Origin: CAZXNF01 sp050741255
GTDB taxonomy: Bacteria; Pseudomonadota; Gammaproteobacteria; Burkholderiales; SG8-41
Assembly: GCA_050741255.1 (NCBI GenBank)
Contig: JBOIEQ010000057.1
Coordinates: 1-25,612 of the forward strand
DNA length: 25,612 nucleotides
Reading direction: 5' to 3'
In this document: positions 8,034 through 15,606 of the stretch, in pieces
Layout of the letters: each line of letters begins with the position of its first letter
How positions within the stretch are numbered: position 1 is the stretch's first letter
Notes under the pieces: model-generated
What the model saw: only the letters and a program-made list of their open reading frames with translations
The model's database searches: none
Told to the model about the DNA's origin: nothing
Made by a program: the position numbers and the translations under genes

Positions 8034-8891
8034 TCAGAACTTCTCCGCCACGTACTTGAACGGGTAATCCTTCGCCTTGTAGCGGCCGATCTTGCGCTTG
8101 GGCAGTTTGACCTTCTCTACCGGAACGGCCTTGTAGGGAATCTGCTTGAGGAGGTGGCTGATCACGTTCAGGCGCACGGACTTCTTGTCCTCCGAACGGG
8201 CCACGAACCACGGTGCGTAGCCCGTATCTGTGGCGGCGAACATCTCGTCGCGCGCTTTCGTGTAGTCGTCCCAGCGGTCGTAGGACTTCACGTCCATCGG
8301 CGAGAGCTTCCAGGTCTTGCGGCCGTCCTCGATGCGCGCCGCGAGTCGTCGGGTCTGCTCTTCCGGGCTTACCTCCAGCCAGTATTTGAGCAGGATGATG
8401 CCGGACTTGATCATCAACTGCTCGAACAGGGGCGTCATTTTCAGGAACTGCTGCGCCTGCTCGTCGGTGCAGAAGCCCATCACGCGCTCGACGCCGCCGC
8501 GGTTGTACCAGCTGCGGTCGAAAATCACGACCTCACCCGCCGCCGGGAGGTGCGGCAGGTAGCGTTGCAGGTACATCTGGGACTTCTCGCGTTCGGTCGG
8601 CGCGGCCAGGGCGATGACCCGGAACACCCGCGGACTGACGCGCTCGGTGAGGGCCTTGATGGTGCCGCCCTTGCCGGCGCCGTCCCGCCCCTCGAAGACG
8701 ATGCAGACCTTGAGGCCCTTGGCCTTGACCCATTCCTGGAGCTTGACCAGTTCGACGTGCAGCTTCTTGAGCTGGCGGTCGTACTCCTTGCCGGACAGTT
8801 TGCGGCCGGCGGCCGTCCCGGCCGCACCCGCAGCGGCAGACTTGCCTTTGCGCTCCTTCGCCTTTCGCTCCTCAGCAGACTTCTTGGGCAT
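8034..8891 (-). CDS. ppk2: Polyphosphate kinase 2 (class I type)
   Basis: PPK2 enzymes transfer phosphate between polyphosphate and nucleoside diphosphates, usually favouring NTP synthesis from polyphosphate. The 285-residue protein has one PPK2 domain with the Walker A segment EGRDGAGKGGT (67-77, Lys74), Walker B FDRSWYNR (124-131), and an arginine-rich lid around 190-205. The one-domain length and the RDGAGKGG motif agree with class I. The N-terminal 30 residues are a Lys/Ala-rich extension (MPKKSAEERKAKERK and on) that is probably disordered. The ATG at 8891 is preceded by GGAG with a 7-base spacer. It converges on tRNA-Ser and lies 80 bases downstream of the exported-protein gene; no clear terminator separates the two. 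Nucleotide preference cannot be read here. Confidence 0.93.
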   Translation of the reverse strand: MPKKSAEERKAKERKGKSAAAGAAGTAAGRKLSGKEYDRQLKKLHVELVKLQEWVKAKGLKVCIVFEGRDGAGKGGTIKALTERVSPRVFRVIALAAPTEREKSQMYLQRYLPHLPAAGEVVIFDRSWYNRGGVERVMGFCTDEQAQQFLKMTPLFEQLMIKSGIILLKYWLEVSPEEQTRRLAARIEDGRKTWKLSPMDVKSYDRWDDYTKARDEMFAATDTGYAPWFVARSEDKKSVRLNVISHLLKQIPYKAVPVEKVKLPKRKIGRYKAKDYPFKYVAEKF

Positions 8892-8971
8892 GACCGTTCT
8901 CCAGGATTTTCGTGGTGATCCTCAAGGCCTTCCGGCCTGTCCTTCATTCCGGGGCCGGGGCCCGGGCATGC

Positions 8972-9610
8972 CTATTTCTTCTTCGCGGCGGCCTTCGGCG
9001 CCGGTTCGACGCTCAGCGCCATCGCTTCCGTATAGGTCACCTCGACCTTGTCGCCCTTTTTGACGACTTTGAACTGGTCGGGGTTATGCACGTCGAGCAC
9101 CATGCTGTTGCCGCGCGGCCCTTTGAGCGTGATGGTGCTGTTCTTGGGATCGACCGCCGTGACATCCGCGATCGCCGTGACCTGGCGCGCGCCGGCAACG
9201 GCGGGTCGTTCGCCGGGCTTTGCGACGGCTGCGCCGTCGCGTACGGTCACGGTATCGGCACCGGCTTTGGGCGCTGTCTTCTGCAACTCGAGCGTGAGCG
9301 CCTGCACGTAGCGGGCGACCACGAAGTCACCGAGCTTGATCTGGGCGAAATTCTTGACCTCGTCTCCGGCAACGACGTCGACGATCTTGCCTTCGGGGCC
9401 TTTCAGGGTGACTGTCCGCGTGGCCTTGTCGATGCCGACGACCTGGGCACTGACTTCAATCGCCCTGACGACTGCGGCCTTCCCGGGTTCGCTGGCGACG
9501 ACAACGCCGCCCTTCGCATCGGGTTTCTGTGCCACTGCGGTGGTGACAACCGTGGCGGCGACCAGGGCGGCGGCGAGACTCAATCCGGTGCCCAATCTGA
9601 TCTTCTTCAT
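8972..9610 (-). CDS. Exported protein of unknown function with a duplicated beta-rich domain
   Basis: I do not recognise a named family. The 212-residue protein starts with a clear signal peptide (MKKIRLGTGLSLAAALVAAT, cleavage probably after AVA at residue 27). Two copies of a domain of about 60 residues follow, roughly 48-110 and 141-202. Both run: A-x-V-x2-I/V-D, then T-V/I-TLKGP-x-G, a D-V patch, a V-K-x-GD-x-V turn, Y-x2-A and a final L. The linker and C-terminus are rich in Ala, Lys and Pro, and the end AAAKKK is strongly basic. The ATG at 9610 has AGGAG 9 bases upstream; the frame stays open further upstream, but that part carries no signal. A periplasmic binding or structural role is only a guess. 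The repeats recall small OB-like or DUF5666-like modules. Confidence 0.8.
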   Translation of the reverse strand: MKKIRLGTGLSLAAALVAATVVTTAVAQKPDAKGGVVVASEPGKAAVVRAIEVSAQVVGIDKATRTVTLKGPEGKIVDVVAGDEVKNFAQIKLGDFVVARYVQALTLELQKTAPKAGADTVTVRDGAAVAKPGERPAVAGARQVTAIADVTAVDPKNSTITLKGPRGNSMVLDVHNPDQFKVVKKGDKVEVTYTEAMALSVEPAPKAAAKKK

Positions 9611-9942
9611 TTGTATGCTCCTGAGGGAAGGGAAAGGCATGCGTGACAATGGCGGCATATTTTGGGGAATGTCGACCCGGCGGGTTTGCGCTGGATCAAC
9701 AAAGCGCATCCCTTGTCATGGGGTGTTGGTCGGGGACCAGCGCCGATTGTATCCGGGCGCCATCAGTCGGGTGCGGGGGCACCGCAAACGCGGGCTACGC
9801 GGAATGCTCCGGCATGGGCGCTTGCTTGAAAACGACGGACTTGGTCCCGTCGAAACTGATCACGACGCCCTGGTTGGACGCCACTGCCGCGATCGATGAT
9901 CGTGCAGTGGACGGCACTGGCGGGCCATGCCCGCGCCGGGGG
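9611..9942. other. Gene-poor stretch of 332 bases
   Basis: This stretch lies between the exported-protein gene and the end of the regulator gene, both on the - strand. It includes the AGGAG ribosome site of the exported protein (about 9618-9624). Overlapping open frames cover it on both strands, but none has a convincing start, ribosome site or recognisable protein sequence. I see no clear promoter, terminator or RNA fold. Confidence 0.5.
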
Positions 9943-10269
9943 TCAGCGCGGACGGGCGTTGGCGCGCGGGGCGCCGGAGCGCAATTCGGCTCGCAACTGG
10001 CGATAGAGGGCGGGTTTGCGTGACCGCAGGTAGCCGGCGAGCCGGAAATCCTCACCGCGCGCCTGGGCAAGGTCGATGCGCTCCACATGCACCAGCCGCA
10101 CGAGTTCCCGCACCGGACGGGGCATCACACGGCCGCTTTCGTAGCGGGAGCCGCCGCTCTGGGTCACGCCGACACGGCTCCAGAATTGCTGCTGGTTCAG
10201 GCCGAGCCGTCGACGGATGTCGCGGGGGTTATCGGCACGAGGGGAAGAGCGGGTGGCAGTCGATGGCAT
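9943..10269 (-). CDS. Small XRE-type helix-turn-helix regulator
   Basis: This 108-residue protein has one DNA-binding domain. The helix-turn-helix covers about residues 14-50: NPRDIRRRLGLNQQQFWSRV forms the first helices, GVTQSGGSRYESGR is the recognition part, and MPRPVRELVRLVHV continues the domain. The remaining 40 residues are Arg-rich and hold no known domain. It probably binds DNA as a dimer, but its target is unknown. It is transcribed away from lysC, and a strong palindrome (10338-10361) lies between the two starts. The ATG at 10269 has no good ribosome site. The pattern resembles small solitary regulators common in betaproteobacteria; an antitoxin role is not supported because no toxin gene is adjacent. 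Confidence 0.8.
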   Translation of the reverse strand: MPSTATRSSPRADNPRDIRRRLGLNQQQFWSRVGVTQSGGSRYESGRVMPRPVRELVRLVHVERIDLAQARGEDFRLAGYLRSRKPALYRQLRAELRSGAPRANARPR

Positions 10270-10337
10270 GATGTTTTTGCGGATGCGGTCTGATGGATGA
10301 CGACGACATGGACAATCCGGTGGCCGGCAAGTTCACG

Positions 10338-10361
10338 CGATCCCCCGGCCCCGGGGGATCG
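10338..10361. repeat. Near-perfect 24-bp palindrome upstream of lysC
   Basis: CGATCCCCCGG (10338-10348) and CCGGGGGATCG (10351-10361) are exact reverse complements around a 2-base centre. It could be an operator, a cruciform or, as RNA, a very stable hairpin. No T-run follows on either strand, so it is not a typical intrinsic terminator. It lies between the divergent starts of the HTH regulator and lysC. Confidence 0.85.
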
Positions 10362-10376
10362 GCGGCTGCAGGGGTA

Positions 10377-10406
10377 TTCGTCCGGGTGAGCAAAATCGGA
10401 TAAAAT
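10377..10406 (+). promoter_or_regulatory. Weak candidate promoter of lysC
   Basis: TAAAAT at 10401-10406 is a good -10 box in an AT-rich stretch; the best -35 partner, TTCGTC (10377-10382), with an 18-base spacer, is poor. The leader of about 85 bases includes three ATTCGTT units at 10443-10466. Confidence 0.35.
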
Positions 10407-10442
10407 TCAAGGTTTTCCGCCAAATACCGTCGTTAAACCGGC

Positions 10443-10466
10443 ATTCGTTATTCGTTGTCATTCGTT
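10443..10466. repeat. Three copies of the heptamer ATTCGTT in the lysC leader
   Basis: Copies lie at 10443-10449, 10450-10456 and 10460-10466; the first two are adjacent and the third follows a 3-base spacer. They sit 30-55 bases before the lysC ATG. No protein-binding role is known to me. Confidence 0.8.
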
Positions 10467-10497
10467 AAATGATGGCCGCGTGCGGCCACCCGGAATC

Positions 10498-11724
<1,227 letters not shown>

Positions 11725-11734
11725 TGCGGCGGCG

Positions 11735-11763
11735 GGCGGCATGCCGCCGCGCCGTGCTATAGT
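11735..11763 (+). promoter_or_regulatory. Candidate promoter region of tRNA-Ser(GCU)
   Basis: A TATAGT -10 box (11758-11763), preceded by TG in the extended -10 position (11755-11756), lies 51 bases before the tRNA. A perfect 14-bp palindrome, GGCGGCATGCCGCC (11735-11748), covers the usual -35 area, so the promoter may rely on the extended -10 or on a bound protein. Confidence 0.45.
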
Positions 11764-11814
11764 AAAAACGTGAGCGGAGTTGCACCCGCCGCTGCAAGAA
11801 AGTTGTGAGAAACC

Positions 11815-11906
11815 GGAGAGATGGCCGAGCGGCTGAAGGCACTCCCCTGCTAAGGGAGTATAGGGGTTACACTCTATCGAGGGTTCGAATCCCTCTCTCT
11901 CCGCCA
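11815..11906 (+). tRNA. tRNA-Ser, anticodon GCU
   Basis: The 92-base class II tRNA has acceptor arms GGAGAGA (11815-11821) and TCTCTCC (11896-11902), discriminator G and an encoded CCA. The anticodon stem CTCCC/GGGAG holds the loop CTGCTAA with anticodon GCT at 11849-11851. A long variable arm is present, and the T-arm reads GAGGGTTCGAATCCCTC. It reads AGC and AGU codons. It follows lysC by 90 bases. Confidence 0.97.
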
Positions 11907-11909
11907 ATC

Positions 11910-11933
11910 AAACGCCCCTTCACGGGGCGTTTT
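11910..11933 (+). terminator. Intrinsic terminator after tRNA-Ser(GCU)
   Basis: A 9-bp stem, AAACGCCCC with GGGGCGTTT, closes on a TTCAC loop and ends in four T residues, starting 3 bases after the CCA end. It should end the lysC/tRNA transcript. Confidence 0.88.
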
Positions 11934-11943
11934 AGTTGCGGCT

Positions 11944-11969
11944 GGCCGGTGCCGGGTTTCGCACCGGCC
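11944..11969. repeat. Inverted repeat between the two tRNA genes
   Basis: GGCCGGTGC (11944-11952) and GCACCGGCC (11961-11969) form a 9-bp perfect stem with an 8-base loop. No T-run follows. It lies just upstream of the tRNA-Arg promoter and could be a back-up terminator or a regulatory site. Confidence 0.6.
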
Positions 11970-11987
11970 GGATTCATAATGGTTTGA

Positions 11988-11993
11988 TACAAT
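11988..11993 (+). promoter_or_regulatory. Candidate -10 box of tRNA-Arg
   Basis: TACAAT lies 12 bases before the mature tRNA 5' end, in an AT-rich stretch (ATAATGGTTTGATACAATTC). The -35 area is GC-rich and has no match. Confidence 0.4.
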
Positions 11994-12005
11994 TCAGCTT
12001 CCAGC

Positions 12006-12082
12006 GCGCCCGTAGCTCATCTGGATAGAGTACTTGGCTACGAACCAAGGGGTAGGCGGTTCGAATCCGTCCGGGCGCGCCA
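12006..12082 (+). tRNA. tRNA-Arg, anticodon ACG
   Basis: The 77-base tRNA has acceptor arms GCGCCCG (12006-12012) and CGGGCGC (12072-12078), discriminator G and an encoded CCA. The anticodon stem CTTGG/CCAAG holds the loop CTACGAA with anticodon ACG at 12040-12042. In bacteria A34 of this tRNA is normally changed to inosine by TadA, so it reads CGU, CGC and CGA. The D-arm GCTCATCTGGATAGAGT and the T-arm GTTCGAATC are standard. Confidence 0.97.
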
Positions 12083-12092
12083 CCGTTTACAG

Positions 12093-12119
12093 GGGCCTGC
12101 AGCAATGCAGGCCCTTTTT
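12093..12119 (+). terminator. Intrinsic terminator after tRNA-Arg
   Basis: A 9-bp stem, GGGCCTGCA with TGCAGGCCC, closes on a GCAA (GNRA-type) tetraloop and is followed by five T residues. It starts 10 bases after the tRNA. It is almost the same hairpin as the one at 16602-16631. Confidence 0.93.
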
Positions 12120-12294
12120 GCTTTTCAGTTGGGTTGTCCCCGCAGTGGCCAGCCCTGGTCGATGGGCAGCATCCCGGGGTGTGATAAAAACAGGCGCATT
12201 GATCTGGTGGCCTGACGAAGATCATGATTATCGTGGTACCGAAACTGACGGGTTCCTTATCCATAAACCCGCATCCCCCGGAGGAGCGCTATCC

Positions 12295-13392
12295 ATGAAT
12301 CCCGCCGGACCGTCCGACGGCCCCATTCCGGTCACCGTCATCACCGGTTTTCTCGGCAGCGGAAAAAGCACGCTGGCGAACCGCCTGCTGAAGAGCGCCG
12401 AGTTCGAGCGCGCCGCTGTCGTGATCAACGAGTATGGCGAGATCGGCGTCGATCATATCTTCGTGGACGCCCCCCGGCGCCGTCTGCGCATGGTGGACAG
12501 CGGCTGCCTGTGCGGACACGTCCACGAGGAAGTCGCCAGCCGCCTGCTCGACCTCCAGCAGCGGCGGTCCGAAGGGGATGCCGAGTCGGAATACGACTGC
12601 GTGCTGATCGAGACCTCGGGGCTGGCCGATCCGGTGCCGATCGTCCAGATCCTGCTGACCGACCGCGAGGTGATGCGTCATTACGCGCTGCGTTCGGTGA
12701 TCACCGTGGCGGACGGGCTGCACGGGGTGCGGCACCTTGAGCAGCACATCGAATCCGTCAAACAGGCGGCTGTCGCGGACACTTTCATCATCGCCAAGAC
12801 CGACCTCGCGGACCGTGCCCGGGTGGACACCCTGCGTGGGCGACTTGCGGCGATCAATCCATCGGCGCGGATGTTTGAAGCGGCCCATGGCGAGATCGAC
12901 CCCGCCGTGCTGGCATCGACGGCGGGGTTTTCGGCCAGCGAGCGCCCGGCGTCGGTGCAGGCCTGGCTGAACGATGCGGCCTATACGGAACGGATGGCCG
13001 TGCCGGCCACGGACGGGCGTGGCATCCAGACGTTTACGCTGGAGCATGACGATCCGGTTACGCTGCCGGGATTCGTGTTGTGGATGAATCTGCTGGGCGG
13101 CCTCAAAGGCGCGGGGCTGTTGCGCGCAAAGGGCGTCGTCAACGTCGAAGGCCGGCCCTACGCGATGCAGATCGTGCAGAACATCATCAGCGAGCCGGTG
13201 CCGCTGGAAAACTGGCCCGAGGGTTTTGCGACGAAATCCCGGCTGGTGTTCATCACCCGCGGAATCGGGGCCGATGAAGTGCGGCAGACGTTCCGGGCGT
13301 TTGCGTGCGAGGCCGGCCGCGCGCCGCGGAACATGACCATCGATCCGGCCCGTTTTGCCGCATTCAGGGAAACCATCCAGATCTTTCGCTGA
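12295..13392 (+). CDS. G3E-family GTPase (CobW/P47K type), possible metal chaperone
   Basis: This family comprises GTPases that deliver or manage metals such as zinc, cobalt or nickel. The 365-residue protein has Walker A GFLGSGKST (18-26), INEYGEIGVD (44-53), ETSGLADP (106-113) and a G4-like AKTD in place of the usual NKTD. The C-terminal CobW-C domain follows a central linker. The family's metal site is normally GCxCC; here it reads GCLCG (70-74), so one cysteine is lost. ATG 12295 is preceded by GGAGGAG with an 8-base spacer; the frame is open upstream but runs through the tRNA and terminator. It lies 52 bases before the amidohydrolase in the same direction, so it may serve that metalloenzyme. 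This partnership is inferred from position only. Confidence 0.9.
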   Translation: MNPAGPSDGPIPVTVITGFLGSGKSTLANRLLKSAEFERAAVVINEYGEIGVDHIFVDAPRRRLRMVDSGCLCGHVHEEVASRLLDLQQRRSEGDAESEYDCVLIETSGLADPVPIVQILLTDREVMRHYALRSVITVADGLHGVRHLEQHIESVKQAAVADTFIIAKTDLADRARVDTLRGRLAAINPSARMFEAAHGEIDPAVLASTAGFSASERPASVQAWLNDAAYTERMAVPATDGRGIQTFTLEHDDPVTLPGFVLWMNLLGGLKGAGLLRAKGVVNVEGRPYAMQIVQNIISEPVPLENWPEGFATKSRLVFITRGIGADEVRQTFRAFACEAGRAPRNMTIDPARFAAFRETIQIFR

Positions 13393-13444
13393 AGCGGCAG
13401 GGCGCCATTTTCACCAGTACCAGCAACGGGAAGAGGACGAACGC

Positions 13445-14797
13445 ATGTGGGCAGAACCAGCACAACAGGGCGCGGCCGAAGCGGTGAAATATCTGACGGC
13501 GGCGACACTGATCGACTGCACGGGCAAGGCCCCCGTCAAGGACCCCGTCGTGGTGCTGCGGGGGAAACGGATCGCGGAGGTCGGCACCCGGGCCACGATC
13601 AAGATCCCGGCGGACGCCGAGGTGCTGGATTGCGGACAGTGCACGCTGCTGCCGGGCCTCATCGACTGTCACATCCACACGATGATGTTCAATTGCCTGA
13701 CCTTCCACAACTACCGGGTGGCGCAGTGGGAGATCACGCCGGAACTGCAGCAGATGTACGGTCTGTTCCACGCGCAGATCTGTTTCGACATGGGGTTCAC
13801 CACGCTGCGCGACATGGGGCTGTCCTCTACCCGGGGCCTGCTGGTGTCGGAAGCCTGCGCGATCCGCGACGCCATTGACGCCGGCATCGTCGAAGGGCCG
13901 CGCATGCTGGTGTCCGCGTTCACCACCATCACGGGTTCTCACCTTGACCTGATCCAGCCGCGGGCGGCGCTGCGCGTCGGCTTTCAGACCGCCGACGGGC
14001 CGTGGGAGCTGCGCAAGCTCGCGCGGACGAACCTGCTGGCCGGCTGCGATGTCATCAAGACCTGCGCGTCCGGTGGCGGCGGCACGGACAAGGAAGAGCC
14101 GGACATCCGCAACATGACGCAGGAGGAACTGGACGCGATCGTGGACGAGGCGCATGCCTTCCACAAGATTTCCGCCGTGCACTGCTTCACCCCGCACGCC
14201 CAGCGCATGGCGCTCAAGGCCGGCAGCGATACGATCGAGCACATGGTGTTCTCCGATTCCGAAACCATCGGCATGATCAAGGACGCGGGAACGTACATCA
14301 CGCCCACGCTTTCCCACCGGACGGACCATGCGATCCAGCTCCGCCAGGAGCAGGGCACCTCGCTGTTCGTGATCAACAAGATGAAGGGCCTGCAGGAGTC
14401 CTGCTTCAACACCTTCCAGGCCATGTACAAGGCCGGCGTCAACATCGCGATGGGCACCGACATGGGCTTCGATCCCGAGATGGGCACGAACGCCGCGGAA
14501 CTGGCGATCTACGTGAAGCTCGGCATGACGCCCATGCATGCGCTGCAGACGACGACCCTCCATGCCGCGCGGGCGATCAAGCTGGACAAGGACCTGGGCA
14601 CCGTGGAAGCGGGCAAGCTCGCGGATTTCGTGGCGGTCGATGGCGATCCGCTGAAGGACATGGCCTGCCTGCAGAGCAAGAAGAACATCCACGTCGTGAT
14701 GAAGGAGGGCAAGCTGTACGCCGATCGCCGGCCCGGACACTCGAAGAATGTCGTGAACGCCGAGCCCGGCAGCTGGAAAATCCTCGACTACCTGTAA
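13445..14797 (+). CDS. Metal-dependent amidohydrolase (imidazolonepropionase/Xaa-Pro dipeptidase-like)
   Basis: This is a hydrolase of the amidohydrolase superfamily, probably cytoplasmic, cutting an amide, cyclic amide or peptide-like bond. The 450-residue protein shows the full dinuclear metal set: HxH in DCHIHT (His76, His78), a lysine that may be carboxylated in VIKTCASGG (Lys205), His246 in SAVHCF, His266 in DTIEHM and Asp339 in MGTDMGFD. The small N-terminal beta domain and the C-terminal GTVEAGKLADFVAVDGDPL are typical of the prolidase-like subgroup. ATG 13445 follows GGAAGAGGA. The SDR gene begins 15 bases after the stop, and a Bug solute-binding gene follows it, so the group reads as a small catabolic operon. 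No signal peptide is present. The substrate cannot be predicted. Confidence 0.9.
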   Translation: MWAEPAQQGAAEAVKYLTAATLIDCTGKAPVKDPVVVLRGKRIAEVGTRATIKIPADAEVLDCGQCTLLPGLIDCHIHTMMFNCLTFHNYRVAQWEITPELQQMYGLFHAQICFDMGFTTLRDMGLSSTRGLLVSEACAIRDAIDAGIVEGPRMLVSAFTTITGSHLDLIQPRAALRVGFQTADGPWELRKLARTNLLAGCDVIKTCASGGGGTDKEEPDIRNMTQEELDAIVDEAHAFHKISAVHCFTPHAQRMALKAGSDTIEHMVFSDSETIGMIKDAGTYITPTLSHRTDHAIQLRQEQGTSLFVINKMKGLQESCFNTFQAMYKAGVNIAMGTDMGFDPEMGTNAAELAIYVKLGMTPMHALQTTTLHAARAIKLDKDLGTVEAGKLADFVAVDGDPLKDMACLQSKKNIHVVMKEGKLYADRRPGHSKNVVNAEPGSWKILDYL

Positions 14798-14812
14798 GCG
14801 ATGGAGAGCGCC

Positions 14813-15538
14813 ATGACGGAAGCAGCAGTAGTCACCGGCGCCAGCGCCGGCATCGGCGAGGCGATAGCGGAGGGCCTGCTGGCACGGGGGCTGACGGTCA
14901 TCGCGCTGCAGCGCTCGGCGCCGCGTCTGAAACACCCTGCGCTGCATTATTTCCCCGCCGACCTCACCGAACTGGAGAAGACGAAAGTCCTCGCCGCCAA
15001 AATTGCAGCGGAATTCCCCGTGCGCTATCTCGTCAACAACGCCGGCGCGAACCGCCCCGGGTTGTTGGAGGAGGCGACCCTCGAGGATTTTCAGTACGTG
15101 ACCGCGGTGACGCTCGGCGCGGCCATGGTGCTGCAGCAGGCGTTCGTGCCGGGCATGCGCAAGGCGGGCTTCGGCCGCATCGTGAACATCTCCTCGCGTG
15201 CCATCATGGGCAAGTCATTGCGCACCGTGTACGCCAGCGCGAAGGCCGGGCTGCTGGGCATGACGCGCACGGTGGCGGTGGAAACGGGCGGCGACGGCAT
15301 CACGGTCAATGCGGTGGTGCCGGGGCCGGTGGCGAGCGATCTGTTCAACCGCGGGCATCCCGAAGGCAGCGCCAAGCGCAAGGCCGTGATCGACAGCATC
15401 CTGGTCAAGCGCGTCGGCACGCCGGCGGACATTGCACGGACCGTGCTGTTCCTGCTGGACAAGGACAGCGGCTACATCACGGGGCAGGCGATTTTCGTGT
15501 GCGGAGGCACCAGCGTCACCGGCACCGGCGGGGCCTAA
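14813..15538 (+). CDS. SDR-family oxidoreductase (FabG-like)
   Basis: This is a classical short-chain dehydrogenase/reductase of 241 residues, using NAD(P)H on a carbonyl or alcohol. All key motifs are intact: TGASAGIG (8-15), NNAG (75-78), and the catalytic Ser127, Tyr140 and Lys144 (pattern YASAK). VNAVVPGPV and the C-terminal SGYITGQAIFVCGG fit the family. The start at 14813 is preferred over ATG 14801 because GGAG lies 6 bases upstream of it, while 14801 has no ribosome site; the proteins would differ by four residues. It follows the amidohydrolase by 15 bases and precedes the Bug protein gene by 68 bases. It probably oxidises or reduces a product of the amidohydrolase route, but this is only positional. 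Confidence 0.9.
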   Translation: MTEAAVVTGASAGIGEAIAEGLLARGLTVIALQRSAPRLKHPALHYFPADLTELEKTKVLAAKIAAEFPVRYLVNNAGANRPGLLEEATLEDFQYVTAVTLGAAMVLQQAFVPGMRKAGFGRIVNISSRAIMGKSLRTVYASAKAGLLGMTRTVAVETGGDGITVNAVVPGPVASDLFNRGHPEGSAKRKAVIDSILVKRVGTPADIARTVLFLLDKDSGYITGQAIFVCGGTSVTGTGGA

Positions 15539-15568
15539 ATGCGGGACCCGGCTGCCGGGCGTCTGGTC

Positions 15569-15604
15569 TATAGTAGCGGCGCGGTCAAAAATCAAACGGA
15601 GGAG
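15569..15604 (+). promoter_or_regulatory. Candidate -10 box and ribosome site of the first Bug gene
   Basis: TATAGT (15569-15574) lies 32 bases before the ATG; no good -35 is visible. GGAGGAG (15598-15604) is a strong Shine-Dalgarno but sits unusually close to the ATG at 15607. A GC-rich dyad (CCCGG-CTG-CCGGG, about 15547-15559) lies just upstream. Confidence 0.35.
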
Positions 15605-15606
15605 CT

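Noticed and set aside
9643..10088. Open frames on both strands in the gap before the HTH regulator, including a - strand tail ending SVVFKQAPMPEHSA
   Set aside because: No ribosome site or recognisable domain; the two frames overlap each other and the regulator. The - strand tail is the least unlikely, but no start can be supported.
9943..10269. The HTH protein as an antitoxin
   Set aside because: No small partner gene with toxin-like features lies next to it.
10270..10497. A lysine riboswitch ahead of lysC
   Set aside because: The leader is too short and lacks the conserved core; the only strong fold is the simple palindrome at 10338.
12034..12294. An N-terminal extension of the CobW-type GTPase
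   Set aside because: It would translate across tRNA-Arg and its terminator; ATG 12295 has a strong ribosome site and fits the family.
13364..14947. A 527-codon open frame on the - strand opposite the amidohydrolase
   Set aside because: The + strand frame holds all six metal-site residues; the - strand product is low-information and has no ribosome site.
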